Of a DNA stretch of 64,000 nt, positions 39,914-53,517 are shown piece by piece. Positions within the stretch are counted from its first letter, which is position 1. Each line of letters starts with the position of its first letter. The notes under the pieces were generated by a model. It made no database searches, had not been told where the DNA came from, and worked only from the letters and a program-made list of their open reading frames with translations. Source of the stretch: Babylonia areolata (lineage: Eukaryota; Mollusca; Gastropoda; Neogastropoda; Buccinidae); the NCBI RefSeq assembly GCF_041734735.1, contig NC_134883.1:5276200-5340199 (forward strand), in the 5' to 3' direction. The translations under genes were made by a program, and so were the position numbers.

Positions 39914-42900
39914 TGTGTGTGTGTGTGCACATCTATAACCAGAAGTGACCTCTAGAACAAACAGTAAGCCAGAAAAGTTCAGGTATCTTTCCAGGTGAAA
40001 ATGGAATTCAGTTGTTTTTTTTTTAGCTAGCATGTATTTCGTCTTTATAGAAGAATCTGTCAGATTAGAAATATTTTTGTAAATGTGGAGCTCGTAGTTT
40101 ATGGAATAAACACAGACACAATACCATGCTCCAATTTGGATTTGGAAGTAAAGTTTGGGTGACATAAGGAGTGACTTACAGTGCTCAGCAATGAAAGTTC
40201 TTCTATTGACGAGGAAACAGGTTTAATCTTTTCTTGAGCAGCAAGATGTAACTTGTCAATATGGGCCTGAAATGTCTATGGAAGAAGATGGGACAATTTG
40301 GGAAGTCAAATATGCTGATGTTGAAATTCTAAGAACACAGATCCCAAGAGGCCATACTTTGAGGACTTCCTTCAAATACCTAACTACTGATGCAAAATTC
40401 GTACCATTTTTTTTTTTTTTACTACACTTCTGATAAGGCACAGCTTTTTTTTTTGCTTTTTTTCTTTTTTTTAAATCTGATTTTAACATTGTATAGGGTG
40501 CAGAGTATCATAAGGTGTGCATCAAGGTAAACAAAGAGTCCAGCACTGATGGGTCGATCGCCATTGCTGCTGCGGCCATGTTTACCAAAGTCAATGTATC
40601 TTAGCCTTCCTGAATCCATCCTGTCCCTGCTCCCCTTATGTGAATAGGTGTTCTTTGTGAGCTATTTTTCCTCCGATTCATGGGGTGGGTTGCATTTGTT
40701 TTCACCACCACAAGATCACCAAGTTCATACTCAATGAACCTCATTCATAAGAAAGTTTCAACAGATTTAAACCAAGCATCAGGCGCAAAATATTAAAAAA
40801 GCAAACGGGCCAAAACTCAGAGAAAAAGCATCAATTTATAACAGTAAAATATGGTTGTAAATGATGTTAAATACTCAAAGAAAAGTATCTTTCAGATTGG
40901 CTGATCAGTGTGTATCAGACCTCGTGTTCACCCACAGAAGTCTTTTGAAAACTTTTCATACTTCAAATTTTTAATTTATTACTGATGCTGTCAAAGCAAG
41001 CTGATCACTCTGAAAACATGACAGACAAGACCAAACCAATTCCATACTACACACTCATTATGTAACAGCTCTCAGACACTGACCCTAGAATGAAAATGAC
41101 ATCATTCTAGTAAAGCTGCAATTATCAAAAATTGCTGAAAACAGTTTAATCATCTTAATAGTTAAAAAAAATAATAATTTTTTTTTTAACAAAAAAAAAA
41201 AAAAAAAAAACAAAAAAACAAAAGAGAGAGAGAGAGAGGAGAAACACAGACTTAGGTAATTACATGTGATTCCAAAATATAAATAAAAAAATAATAAAAG
41301 GAATCACTGTTAAACAACATCAAATCAAAGCCAAAAAAAAAAAAAAAAAAGTAATTTGAACATTTCTGAAGATGTTAAGCATTACCTGGGAAACTTTTAT
41401 TTCATAATAATATTGAGCATTTCCTGGAAAAAAGGAATTTATTCATTACTGCTGAATCAAATTATGGCTCACTGTGACAGATTTAAAGGGCTAGAATGTC
41501 CACATATGTGCACCTGATAAATACAAATAAAAAAAAAAAGAAAGATCAATCATTTACTTACAGTCAGTCTAGATTTCTTTGCCAAGTTTACTTCAGTCAA
41601 CCATACAGGTGTAAAATGCTTCCAGTTTATCAAAAGCCAAAACTGCTAAACATGTATTACAAAGGTTATAACAAAGGTTGTCATGTTTGTCCAAAACATG
41701 TTTGGATATCAAGCACTGAATCAAAGATTGTTGCCACTGTCAAATTAAGTCTAGTCTCAGTCTGGCTTAGATATATATCAAGATGTCTTGCATTACATAT
41801 ACCTTATCAGTTATAAGGAGGAAGCTCACATCTGCAGTCACGCAACACATCCTAATTCTTTTCTGTGTGTCTGCTGTTTCTTTATAAGAAAAGGGGGAAA
41901 TACCAAACCAATGCTGTCAGAGTCAAAATTTCTTTCAAGAGACATCATCCTGCTCTCATATTTTTTTGGAGGGAGCAGGGGTCACTGATGTCACATTTAA
42001 CTTATCTATCACACAAACATAGTGCAGGAAGAATATAAACATATGCAAGTACTCCTTAAGCTTAAACAAGTCCGAATATTTCGAAAACAAGTTATCTCGT
42101 CATTGTGGCAGCGAAGCGTACATGCTTGCCATGACAAGTTATCTCGTCATATAGGCAGCCTAGGGGTTAATGTAAGTATAAAATTTTTTTTTTTTTTTTT
42201 TTTTTTAAATCTGTCACTCAGCCAAACCCTTTGTAATCTCTTACCTGCATGAGGACTTGCATCAAGATGCTATATAAAAAATAAGCCATCATACAAATAA
42301 GTTGCTGTAGTGCAATGGTTAGCATCAGACACTAACAACTGGAGAAAAAAAAAAAGGGGGGTTTGATCCCCTTCAAAAGATTAATGCTGTGCATGATTTT
42401 ATGTCGACAGGGTATTTCCTATAATTGTGGGTTGTTTGGTGGGTTTGAGGGGACCCAGGGGGGTTTGAGGGCAATCTGTAGGGATCTCAGGGCGAACTAT
42501 GAGGGAGGGGTAGCAGGCAAGGTGCTCAGCTGGCTCCTGCCCAAACCTGTGTGCTTGGGCTCTCCTTTGTTGCCTGTGTTCAAGAACTGCAGCTCAAATG
42601 TGCAGCTCAAATGTTCTTTTGTTTCTCAGATAGGAAGATAAGGACAACACAGTCAACTTCACAGTTAAGTCTTTCAAAATGCTGATCAAATTTCTTGTTT
42701 GTCACAGTTGGGGTTTGTATAACTTGAGTAAACCAAAATCTGGATAATAATCTAATGATGCTCAACACTGTTCTTTTTTCTTTTCTTTTTTTTTAATAAT
42801 ATAACTGCCCCTAAGTTTTTGTCCTGAGGCCAACATCACATTTCAAATTTCTTTCCATTTATAACGCATTCAATTCTTGTGCAAAGTGTTTTGAGAATCT

Positions 42901-45900
42901 TTTGACACAAATCAATGATCATATTAAACCCTGTTACACAATTCAACATGGTCAAGAAGAAAACATGGATCAATGTTCAAGAACTGAACATGGTCCACAA
43001 GAAAACAAGTCCAATACAGACAAAAACACAATATTTGATTGATCTCTACCAAAGCCATGAGATACTATCGAGTGTGAGATAGGCTTCAACTGTGAATTTC
43101 ATATGAACAAGTGCCTGCTAGACATATCTGATGTGTCTTCTTTGCATCATTCACCTGCAGGTCAATTCAATTCAATTCAATTCATGTTGTTTAGAGCCCA
43201 GCCGACCGTTTAGGCCATCTCAGGGCTGTTACCACGTTTCAACAAAAAAATCACCTGCAGGTCAATGGATGGGGAACAACACAAGTTGGTGAATCAAGTT
43301 CTGAATATGGACTGCATCCCTTTAATAGTTCTCAATCTTAAAGTCATGACTGGTAAAAATGACACAAGCAGGAAAATTTTGGTTTTTGGTTTTTGTGTGC
43401 AATGCCCCTCCCAGTTCAAACTACACTACCAATAATGATTCCCTTGCTATGTCCTCAATAATCATTATGACCTCTCTTACTACAGTCTTAGTCACCCCTT
43501 CCTCCCCGCAGCTCCCTTTCTCCCCATCGAAGCTTTGAAAAAGACTGATCAGTATGACCCACAGAGCCCAAAAACGAATGAGCGAATCTGCAATTTCCCA
43601 ACCTCCTCCCTCTCACATTAGCTGTGCGTCACCCTGGACTGCATAAAATATGGTGAGCTTGGAATTCCCCGATGCAGCAAAGCACTCAGTAACCCCAGAG
43701 CTCTTTGTCGGGCCAAGTAGTTTTGTGACCTGTTGTGATTATCATCAGACGCAAAACGAGAGTGCCAAGGAATCGATAGAAAATGTGAAAAAACTTAGCC
43801 GTATGCAGAGCACAGGAGCAGGAGTCAAGATGGCTGCCAGAAAAAGAGGGTGCTAGTCAGGCATGCAAAGGGGAGGTAACCTACTTCGGGATGTTATCGG
43901 TCGTAGCTACTTTTGTTTTCTCCGCATAGGCACTGTTTGAAATTTGTTTTATTTAGGACAATGTATTTCCATGGAAGACAATGTCACGTGACATCAGCCT
44001 CACTATAAAAGATGGGTCAGCAAAAAAGAAAAAAAAAAAAGCTACAACTTCCATACCTGGACTTTTGAATTTGGATGACTGTCTGGACAGAAAAATGCAG
44101 TAGAACATCATAGGATAGTGATGTGGTCTTGTCAAACCTGCAACATACACACCAAAATTACAAAAAACAAAAGTAGTGAACAACAAACACACGCACACAC
44201 ACTCACTAATAAACAGTCTCCCACACAAGCAATCACCACACACACACACACACACACACATACACACACACAGGAAAAAAGCAAAAAAAAGTAGAGACTC
44301 ACTCTGAATATAAACATGAGTGGTATTTTTTTAAGAGTGCTGGTTTCCAGGCAGACTATCTTAATTATTAGTAATTTAAGTGATATACATGTCTGTTGTC
44401 ACGTTTTATCAAAATGAAATGATTCTCAACAATTAATGCACAAATGCAAAAATGGTTTTCTTAAATACAGCTTTAAACCAAGCAAGACTAATGACATCAT
44501 TCTAAACTACTATTCAAAAGGATTTTCATCAGTCTATGTTTCAATAAAACTGGTTCAGCAGTTTGTTAGTTTTCACTGTCCATGCGCACACACACACAAA
44601 CACACAAAACACACACATGCCTGTTAGGATACACACAAACGCTCTCTCTCACACCCACCAATGCATGACCGAGTCCCCTTTTCGCAACTTTTTCTTGACT
44701 TGTCATCAACTGAAAAAACAATCAAAAAAACATCTTTGGGTACAGCTTTTCCATGAAAAATGACTTTTCAAAAAATTTAAATGAGAAGGCAAGAGAAAGA
44801 GATGAGGGGAAAATAAATCTACAGCCAGGGAGATAGACACATGGCAGGAATGGAGAGGAGGCTGTGGATGTGAGAGACAGCATGAGGCAGCAGCATTGAC
44901 TTGGGAAGTGATTCCTACATGTTGGGTTCAATTCCATTTAGCTTATAGAGTCCTACATGAGGCTGAAAACATGTGAAGTGACAAACCATTGAATCAGAAC
45001 TGCAGAGGCAACTCTGTTCAAATTGAAAACCAAAATATGGAAGAGAAAACTAGTCACTGTAAGAGTATCATGGCAACTGAACTCAGAATGTGCCTCCATT
45101 CTGGGCCGTTTCAATCTATTTATCACCTGAGGATCAAACAAAACAACAACAAACAAAACAACCTTAAAAGACACCTGACAATACAACAAAAATACACTGG
45201 CAGCAAAAATAGGTTGATGGGTAATGCAGGTTTTCTAGCTGACCAAAAAATAAGAAGAAAATAAAAATATAAAAAATTTAAAAAGTTCCCACTATCAATG
45301 AAAGACAGAAAGGCAGGACAGGTTCAGGGATGTATACAGGTGAATGACCAGAAAAAGCAAAAAGCCGAGTTGACAGAAAGAAACCTAATATAAAAAATGA
45401 ATTAATAAATAAAAAAGAAAATTTCAGGCACAAATGGCATACTCTTGATATTTCCACTTCAAGAGACCCCAAATCCTTGCAGTGGTACTGTTTGTGGATG
45501 GAATATACAATGTACATGAAAGGAACATAGAGAAACCTGAACTGGGCCAGAGAAAGAGACCATGAGTTATCCAGTCATCCAACAACTACCCTGAACAAGT
45601 CCATACACTTTTACTGTCCTTCTTCCTACCCAATTGCACTTACAAAGGTGACTGGTGAGCTCACTGTTCGGCGCCAACAGAAGAATCACATCGTTTTCTG
45701 GTTTCAACACAGCCAACTGAAAAGCAAAATATTCAGAAACTTGTTACTCTTTTTCTCTCTCAAACACATATTTTCAAGCTTTAACTAAAACCGCCCCAGA
45801 AACAATTCAATAATAATCTAAAGCACCAATTTTCACCCTTAACCTGAGTGCCAAAGAATTTTGTAAAAAAAATATATATATAAAAAAAATAAAAAGTGCT

Positions 45901-48900
45901 CTCCCCCTGCAAGGGAATTTCGAGGATTCGGAGGTAATAAATCATAAAAAATTCTAGCACAAAAGGTATAGGCGATACAGAAAGAAAGTAAACGTTTTTG
46001 TGAAGGAAAATGAGTGTAGATTCTTCTTCTGGGTTTTTTTCCTCAAAGACAAAAAGTCACTATAACTTGTATGACTCATGTGAACAGCCCACAAGCTTTT
46101 GCTCAGCCTTAAAATGTGTTAAAACACTTGCACAAGAAGTAGACCTAACTACTCCAAACCTGTCAGTACTCTCTAAACTGTTTGTCAGTATCTTTTTAAT
46201 TCTTAACAGATTCTCATAACACATTTTGGTCAACAAACAGCACTGAACAGTCAAGACTGATATTCTAACTAGAAAGTGTGGTAAGCAATAACTCTGAAAC
46301 ACTTTCAATTGGTCATTATTGTACTGAAATGTTAATCACCGTTTTTATGGGCTTAGCTGGTATTGTGGAAAGGTCTGTCACTGTAAAGATAATCATGCTC
46401 AGCTTGGAGTTCATAGACAGGTTTCCAAGAAACACACTCTCTCACACATACATGATTACAGACCCCTTACTCATCTGCAACAAACAACTGAATCAGGGTG
46501 ATTACACTATCTATTACACTCATGTTAGTTTAAGAAAGAACAAAAAATTAATACGTTTCTCAGCCAAAACAACTTACACTTTCTGTTTTTCCTAGATGGT
46601 TCATCAGACGCTGAAACTGCATTTTGCTGTCAGGTCGGGGCCTGAGTTCTGCCACATTGATGTACCACCCTTTCCAGTACACCTCGCCAGTCTTCCGCAA
46701 GCAGCTCATCTCTTTGAAATATCGTTCCCAAGCTACCTTCATTTCACAGGTGTCTCGCACATTCAGGACTGTGCCTCTGTTGGACACAAGTAAACATCAG
46801 GGATCATTATTTCTGGAATAATTTCCTTCACACTTCATTTTCCTTGGATACTGATCTCCAAACATACTACAAGTCATCCATTATGGTATCAAGCTCAATC
46901 ATAAATTACTCCATAACCAAAATCAAATTGTCAACATCAAACTAGGAATCAGAATTCATGACAGATTTCATCTGCGAAATTCTAAAACTCACACCATCCT
47001 TGTACTGACTTTCAGCACAGCCAAAAAGGTAATTCTCCTATCACATGGTCTCCGAGAGATTTTTTAAAATTGGCCTCCCTTAATAATTTTCCATCCATAC
47101 CTCACATTAAAGTAGTTCAACATGTAGTGCATGTGTGGGGGGGTGTCGCTGTTACCTGGATTCTGATATGTGGAGTGATGACCTAGAGTAACCCGTCCGC
47201 CTAGGAAGCGAGAGAATCTGAGTGCGTTGGTTCGAATCACAGCTCAACCGCCAATATTTTCTCCTCCTCCACTAGAGTCTGAGTGGTGGTCTGGATGCTA
47301 GTCATTCGGATGAGATGATAAGCAGAGGTCCCGTGTGCAGCATGCACTTAGCACATGTAAAAGAACCCACGGCAACAAAAGGGTTGTTCCTGGCAAAATT
47401 TTGTAGAAAAATCTACTGTGACAGGAAAAACAAATAAACTGCACGCAGCAAAAAATACAAAAAAATGGGTGGCGCTATAGTGTAGGGATGCGCTCTCCTT
47501 AGGGACAGCAGCCCGAATTTCACATAAAGAAATTTGTTTGACAAAAAGAGAAATACATTTTTACCAACCAACCAGAATTTATTCCATTTGAACAATTTGT
47601 TTCTTATTCATAATGCACCAATGTTTGAGATTCAATGTATTCCCCCTTCCATGTTTATGTAAGAAACAGATTAAAGAAATTATACTATTAGAGACTTAAT
47701 GGCTATTACCAACTTTTAACATGCTCACACATGAGTGTGCATCAAGTAGACAGACTTCCTCTTTTGTAACCTTTCTCATTAAACTGGAAAAAGAAGAACC
47801 AGAAAAAAATGTTTCCTTATAAAATCATAACACTGAATGCCTCTAAACTTACAAATGTGCTGGTTTGTACTGTGAGGCAGTGGACACCATCTTCACTTGG
47901 CAATCTAAAATGTCCTTGACTCGCAGATGTCCACACCAGATGACATATTCTGGGTCATCTGCTTCTTTTGGTGCAGAGACTGTGAACTTTGGAACAGATG
48001 GTGATGACAGTCTTGGGCTGCAAAAATATAAATAAGACCATATAACACCACAATAACTGATGTTGAGGGTTTTTCCTAAAATATTCTTTTCCCAGTTATG
48101 TTTGCTAAGAAGCACCTTCTTTAGACACACCCGCTTTCTTTCTCATTTACTGCATTTAGAAGAACATAAATATGGCAAAATATAAAAAAAATCTGACTGG
48201 TAATTCATGACTTGAATGACTAATGAATGAAATGAAATAAAACTCTGTAAGTTCTTTCACATAAAGATAGCTCCTACCTACTTTCGTTGTAATCAATATA
48301 TGCACCTGTCCTGTGGAGGTTCAAGAAAAGCTGGGCACCCTTTGGATTTGTCATAAAGCTTTTTGCTTTGGCTGTTCTTCTTACTCTTGATTTTTTCTGA
48401 ATCAAGCTATTTCATTTCAAATTAACTTATGACTTCCTAATCTTTCTGGGGATGGCTGATATGATTGAAACGGAGGGGACAGCCTGTGAAATTTACTGCA
48501 ACAGACTCTCCAGAAGATTATTAGTTTTCTTTCCTTCCTCATCTTCAGCAGAGTTGGGAGATACTTTCTGTAGGCTTGTACATATATGCTGTATCTGATT
48601 CTGACACTTTCAACTTATCAAATTCACAGTATTAAAATGTAACACACACACATCAGTTGTCTTCCCCACACAAATCTGCATAAAACGAACAGTTCTAACA
48701 GACCAACACAGAAAGAGAAAGGCTGAATTACGAGTAAACCGGCGAAGAATCCAGATGTCTGGGTGATGGTGGAAGTTCCTTATAACGGAAGGTAATAACT
48801 GCATATGGAAGCACATGACGGGGGTATGGCTCCACTGTCATGTCTTCACCATACTCGTACAGGTACATCTGAAATATAACACATTTCATTCTGAAATACG

Positions 48901-51900
48901 GACAGCTATGTTCATTTACAGGGATAACATATATCCATATCAAGTTATTTTCACCTTTCCATAATCCGCTTGAACTCGACAAGAGTACAAGTTTTTCAAT
49001 CAGTATTCATCTGCATATATGCACAGAGTGGATTAGACCACTAGGAAACCTGCACCAATGTAGACCAGATGAATGTCTCACACAAAGTGGATTGGGCCAC
49101 AAGCAAATCCTCACCAATGAAGACCAGATGAATTCCTCACACAGAGTGAATTAGGCCACAAGCAAATCAGCATCAATGTAGACCAGATGAATTCCTCACA
49201 CAGAGTGAATTAGGCCACAAGCAAATCAGCATCAATGTAGACCAGATGAATTCCTCACACAGAGTGAATTAGGCCACAAGCAAATCAGCATCAATGTAGA
49301 CCAGATGAATTCCTCACACAGAGTGAATTAGGCCACAAGCAAATCAGCATCAATGTAGACCAGATGAATTCCTCACACAGAGTGAATTAGGCCACAAGCA
49401 AATCAGCATCAATGTAGACCAGATGAATTCCTCACACAGAGTGAATTAGGCCACAAGCAAATCAGCATCAATGTCGACCAGATGAATTCCTCACAGCAAA
49501 TCAGCATCAATGTAGACCAGATGAATTCCTCACACAGAGTGAATTAGGCCACAAGCAAATCAGCATCAATGTAGACCAGATGAATTCCTCACACAGAGTG
49601 AATTAGGCCACAAGCAAATCAGCCACAAGCAAATCAGCATCAATGTAGACCAGATGAATTCCTCACACAGAGTGAATTAGGCCACAAGCAAATCAGCATC
49701 AATGTAGACCAGATGAATTCTTCCCACAAAGTGGATTAGGTCACAAGCAAATCTGCACCAATGTGGTACAGATGAATTCTTATCAATGATCTATTCCCTC
49801 ACCATACTAACCTCCACCTTCCCTCCTCCCTCACCATGTCACGTTTCCAAAGTGCCACCACCCCCATCCTCCAATATCCTCCAGCCCAACCTATATCACA
49901 CCCGTATCTTGTGACCATTTTTCATCTGTTCCTGTATCCATTCTTTCATCTCAATTGTGAACTGTCATCACTAAATTTTCCAATTCAACTAGCAACCAGT
50001 CATCAGCCACAACATAGATAAATACCTGTGCCTGAAACATCCATGAGACTTCTCTCAAAAGAACTAAAATTCCTCTGTCTAGAAGGTTTGGCCTTGTTCA
50101 CTGGAAAAACTAGTTTCTATATACCTGTTTTGTAATTCAACCCTCCTTCAACATTTACGTCTGGTAGCGGCTTGCAGTTTAACATCCAAATGTGCCTGGT
50201 ATCGCTAACTAAACATGTGCTTACTATAGGCGCAGCCATTGTTGTTTGCATAAACGAGCCTCTCGTGAGATTCACAGCCTCGTTTTCAGCACTTCCTACT
50301 GAGCATTTTGCACGTTTCAGAGTCCGATTTGCTTGAATTTTGACAAAGTTGTGATTTTTTAAAGTTGCAAGACGAGTTTAATGATTGCCGAGAGCTTTAG
50401 CATAATCTGAACGATGATTCTGAAGATGATTTTGAACCGTTTTAATGATTTTTGCATGAGAATCTTGTAAAAATCAATCATACTGAGGGGCCTAGATATC
50501 AACTGACTGAGTTTTGCCGACAATGAGAGTAAAGTTGGTACTTGGATACAGTGAATCAATCGCCGGACCTCTGAAATCATGGATCAAACGCCGGACCTCC
50601 GAAATCAATACTGTCAGTGAGTCAGTCTTGATTTCACTGATATTTATTGGCGTTCTGCACGATCTTCCTGACTGTACTAGTTCAATGGAATATATTACTG
50701 ATTTGGTTAAGTTTTGCCAAAGTTTTCAAGTTTCAAAGTTGCAAGATGAGTTTGATGACTGTAAAGTGTCATAGCATAATCTGAACGACTATTCTGAAGA
50801 TGATTTCTGCATGAGAATTTTGTAAAAGTCGATCGTACTTAGTGACCTAGACATCAACTGACTGAGTTTCACCAATGTTGCGAGTGTAGTCGGTACTTGA
50901 GTGTGAATCGATTGCCGGACCTCCAAAATCGTGAATCAATCGCTAAACCTCCAAAATCGTAAATCAATCGCTGGACCTCCAAAATCGTGAATCGATCGCT
51001 GGACCTCTGAAATCATGAATCGATTGCCGGACCTCCGAATTCATGAATCAATTGCCGAACCTCCAAAATCATGAACTGATTGCCGGACCTCCAAAATCAT
51101 GAATCGATTGCCAGACCGTCAGAATCAATACAGTCAGTCGTTGATTTCACTGATACTCATTGGCGTTCTGCATGATCTTCCTGATTTTGCTAGTTCAATG
51201 AATTATATTTTTAATTTCATTATGGAGAAATTACATGTGAGGTAGGTTTGTCGTTTGTTTTTGTTTGTTTGCTGTTGTTTTTCTCCCCACCATCATCGGA
51301 AAACACATCATCCCTCAAAATGAAAAGAACATAAAAATCAGCACGTTCATTGTTGCAATTCAAGCTGAGTAAGAAAAGGAATAAAAAGAAGATGTGTTAG
51401 AAGATGCTGCAGACCAGACAAAATTATTCCAAAAAAAGACATACTGTAATTAAAAGAACTTTTTTCAAAGTTGACCAGCAAATTTGACACTTTTATTTTT
51501 TTGTGTAAATACAAAGCAACATGAGCCTGGAAACAAAAATTCTTTTGCAACTTTATTATGTGTAAATGCAGGAAAAATAAATATGTGCAATAAAAAAAGG
51601 TAATTATATTTTCAATCAATTTTTATTATTACTCGCTTTTGAAAATCACAACGGCTATTCCCCTTGGCACGGGATTTCATAGGTGATAAGTGCTGGGCGA
51701 CCTGGGGGTAAGAGGGTTAATCATAAAGGATTACTAACCAAGATATACAGGTATGCTGATGAAATCTATTACGTCTGGAAAATATTACATTCCAAATCAA
51801 AACCTTGACTCATGAGTCTGCTGATAAATTCTAAAAACTTGTGTTCATCCTGTGTGCCATGTTTCATCAGCATCGTCTCAGTGATTTGTATTCTCAGCTT

Positions 51901-53475
51901 CACATGAGCACATCTGATTGTCTTTTGCTCCCCTTCTTTGTACCCCTTACTTCTTTCATCCCCCTTGGGATGGAATGGTCCATTTGCAATCTTTTCAATC
52001 AACAGCAAAAAGCAAGTCTGTCATATAAACAAACCATTTTTTAAATAATACATTAAGTCTTCTCTTCTATGCATAATTGAGGTACTGTGATCTGTCATCA
52101 ATGGGAAATCAAAATTGCAAGCTATTATGTTAATTGTAAAAACATTAAATTCAATACAGAACACAAGCTCCTCTCACCTGGTAGAGTTCATAAAACTGCT
52201 GCTGAGAGTCAGGAGAGACATCCAGACTGCATTTAGCCATGTGACAGTCATAGTTTGGAGTGGGTTCCAGGGATGGCCCTGAACGGTTTTCAGTGACAGC
52301 CTTGACTTTACCCTGTGGTAATATATGCACAAAACCCACTGCCCCTATGTAAAAATAATCTGGAACACTAGAACATCCAGAATTTCTGAGCAAGGTGCAA
52401 CAGCTATCAAATACAAGACAAGAACTTGAAGAAAAATGGGATGATAAAATGGGTAATGCATGCAATAAAGGGAGGGGGAGAGAAATAGAAGTGATACAGT
52501 ACATGGAGAGACGGAGACAGTCGCGCAAGAGGAAGAGGAGGTTAGTATCAGAGTGACAGATGGAAGGTTTGGGAAGGAAAACAGTTAAGGATAGTATGAA
52601 GCTTTACAGTTTCAATGACGGATGCAGGCTATCAGATACCAAAAGAAGCAATGAAATTATGGGAACCAGACCTGACAAAAACAGTTTCTGCTTCCCACCC
52701 ATCTCTTCCTTCTCCAACTCTCACAACAGCCCTTGACCAAAGGCATTGTGTCAGTGCCCCAGTTCAAGATAAAAGCGTTCAAGCATTTCTGTGTGCATTC
52801 ATCTGTGTATCTTGTACACGAGGCAATTATGTTATTCAGTCTAACCCACACAGACTCCAAATCCAAATAAACAGACCCATCTTCTAAACTATTTTCTGAC
52901 CTTAGCCATTCAGTCAGATGTGGGTGGTCAAGAAAAATATACTAAAGCATAAGTAATAAAGGAAAAGCTCGTGTCACACACATACACACAGTCTCAAATA
53001 TTCTAAGACACAAACATTCTCTCTCTCTGTCTCTAGCAGAGTTAGTCTCCAAGATCTGCAATTGTTTATTACCACAACACTTCCATCCAATATACTCTAA
53101 TCAAAGTCTGCCAATAACTCATTATTATTGCACACATTACCTTGTAAGAAATTGAAAATGTATTCTTTTACTCAATTTCCACACTGAATAAATCAAAGAC
53201 AAAAACCTTCATGACTTTGAAGACCAGCAGCTTGCCCATTGACCCATGAAAGAAGGAAACTGGTCGAATGGTGTCAATATACCTGCAAAGCTGGGCTCCT
53301 GAAATACATTTATTGTGTAATTCTTAAGGTGTTTTTTTTTGTTTTGTTTTTTATTCATATACATTGTCAGTTCTCATTTGTGTAAATGTACATCAGACCA
53401 CATGTTTCAATTTCAAGCAACAAATCCAGTACATGCATAACCAGAATAAAACAAGATGAAATATATAGCTCAAAG

Positions 53476-53517
<42 letters not shown>

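Larger units (their letters stand above)
37742..40179 (-). other. Intron 13
   Basis: Holds the retroelement fossil near 38.1 kb and the GT/GA/GT array at 39826-39927. A plus-strand frame at 38302-38616 has no recognisable product. 38700-39800 is AT-rich without recognised content. Confidence 0.55.
41591..44056 (-). other. Intron 11
   Basis: Contains a short piggyBac-type MITE (42056-42170), a T run (42181-42206), repeat F (43155-43255) and an unexplained 68-codon plus-strand frame at 43650-43856 in a CpG-containing stretch. No host exon recognised. Confidence 0.55.
48869..52177 (-). other. Intron 5
   Basis: Contains the 59-bp minisatellite (49029-49775) and a probable piggyBac-like element with internal duplications (50179-51720). 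49776-50178 is unremarkable. Confidence 0.6.

Noticed and set aside
45839-45990. Another piggyBac-like terminus (TTAAcctgagtgccaaag)
   Set aside because: No matching right end or internal similarity found; could be chance.
49029-49775. Possible CRISPR-like array
   Set aside because: Units are contiguous 59-bp repeats without unique spacers, in a eukaryotic intron.
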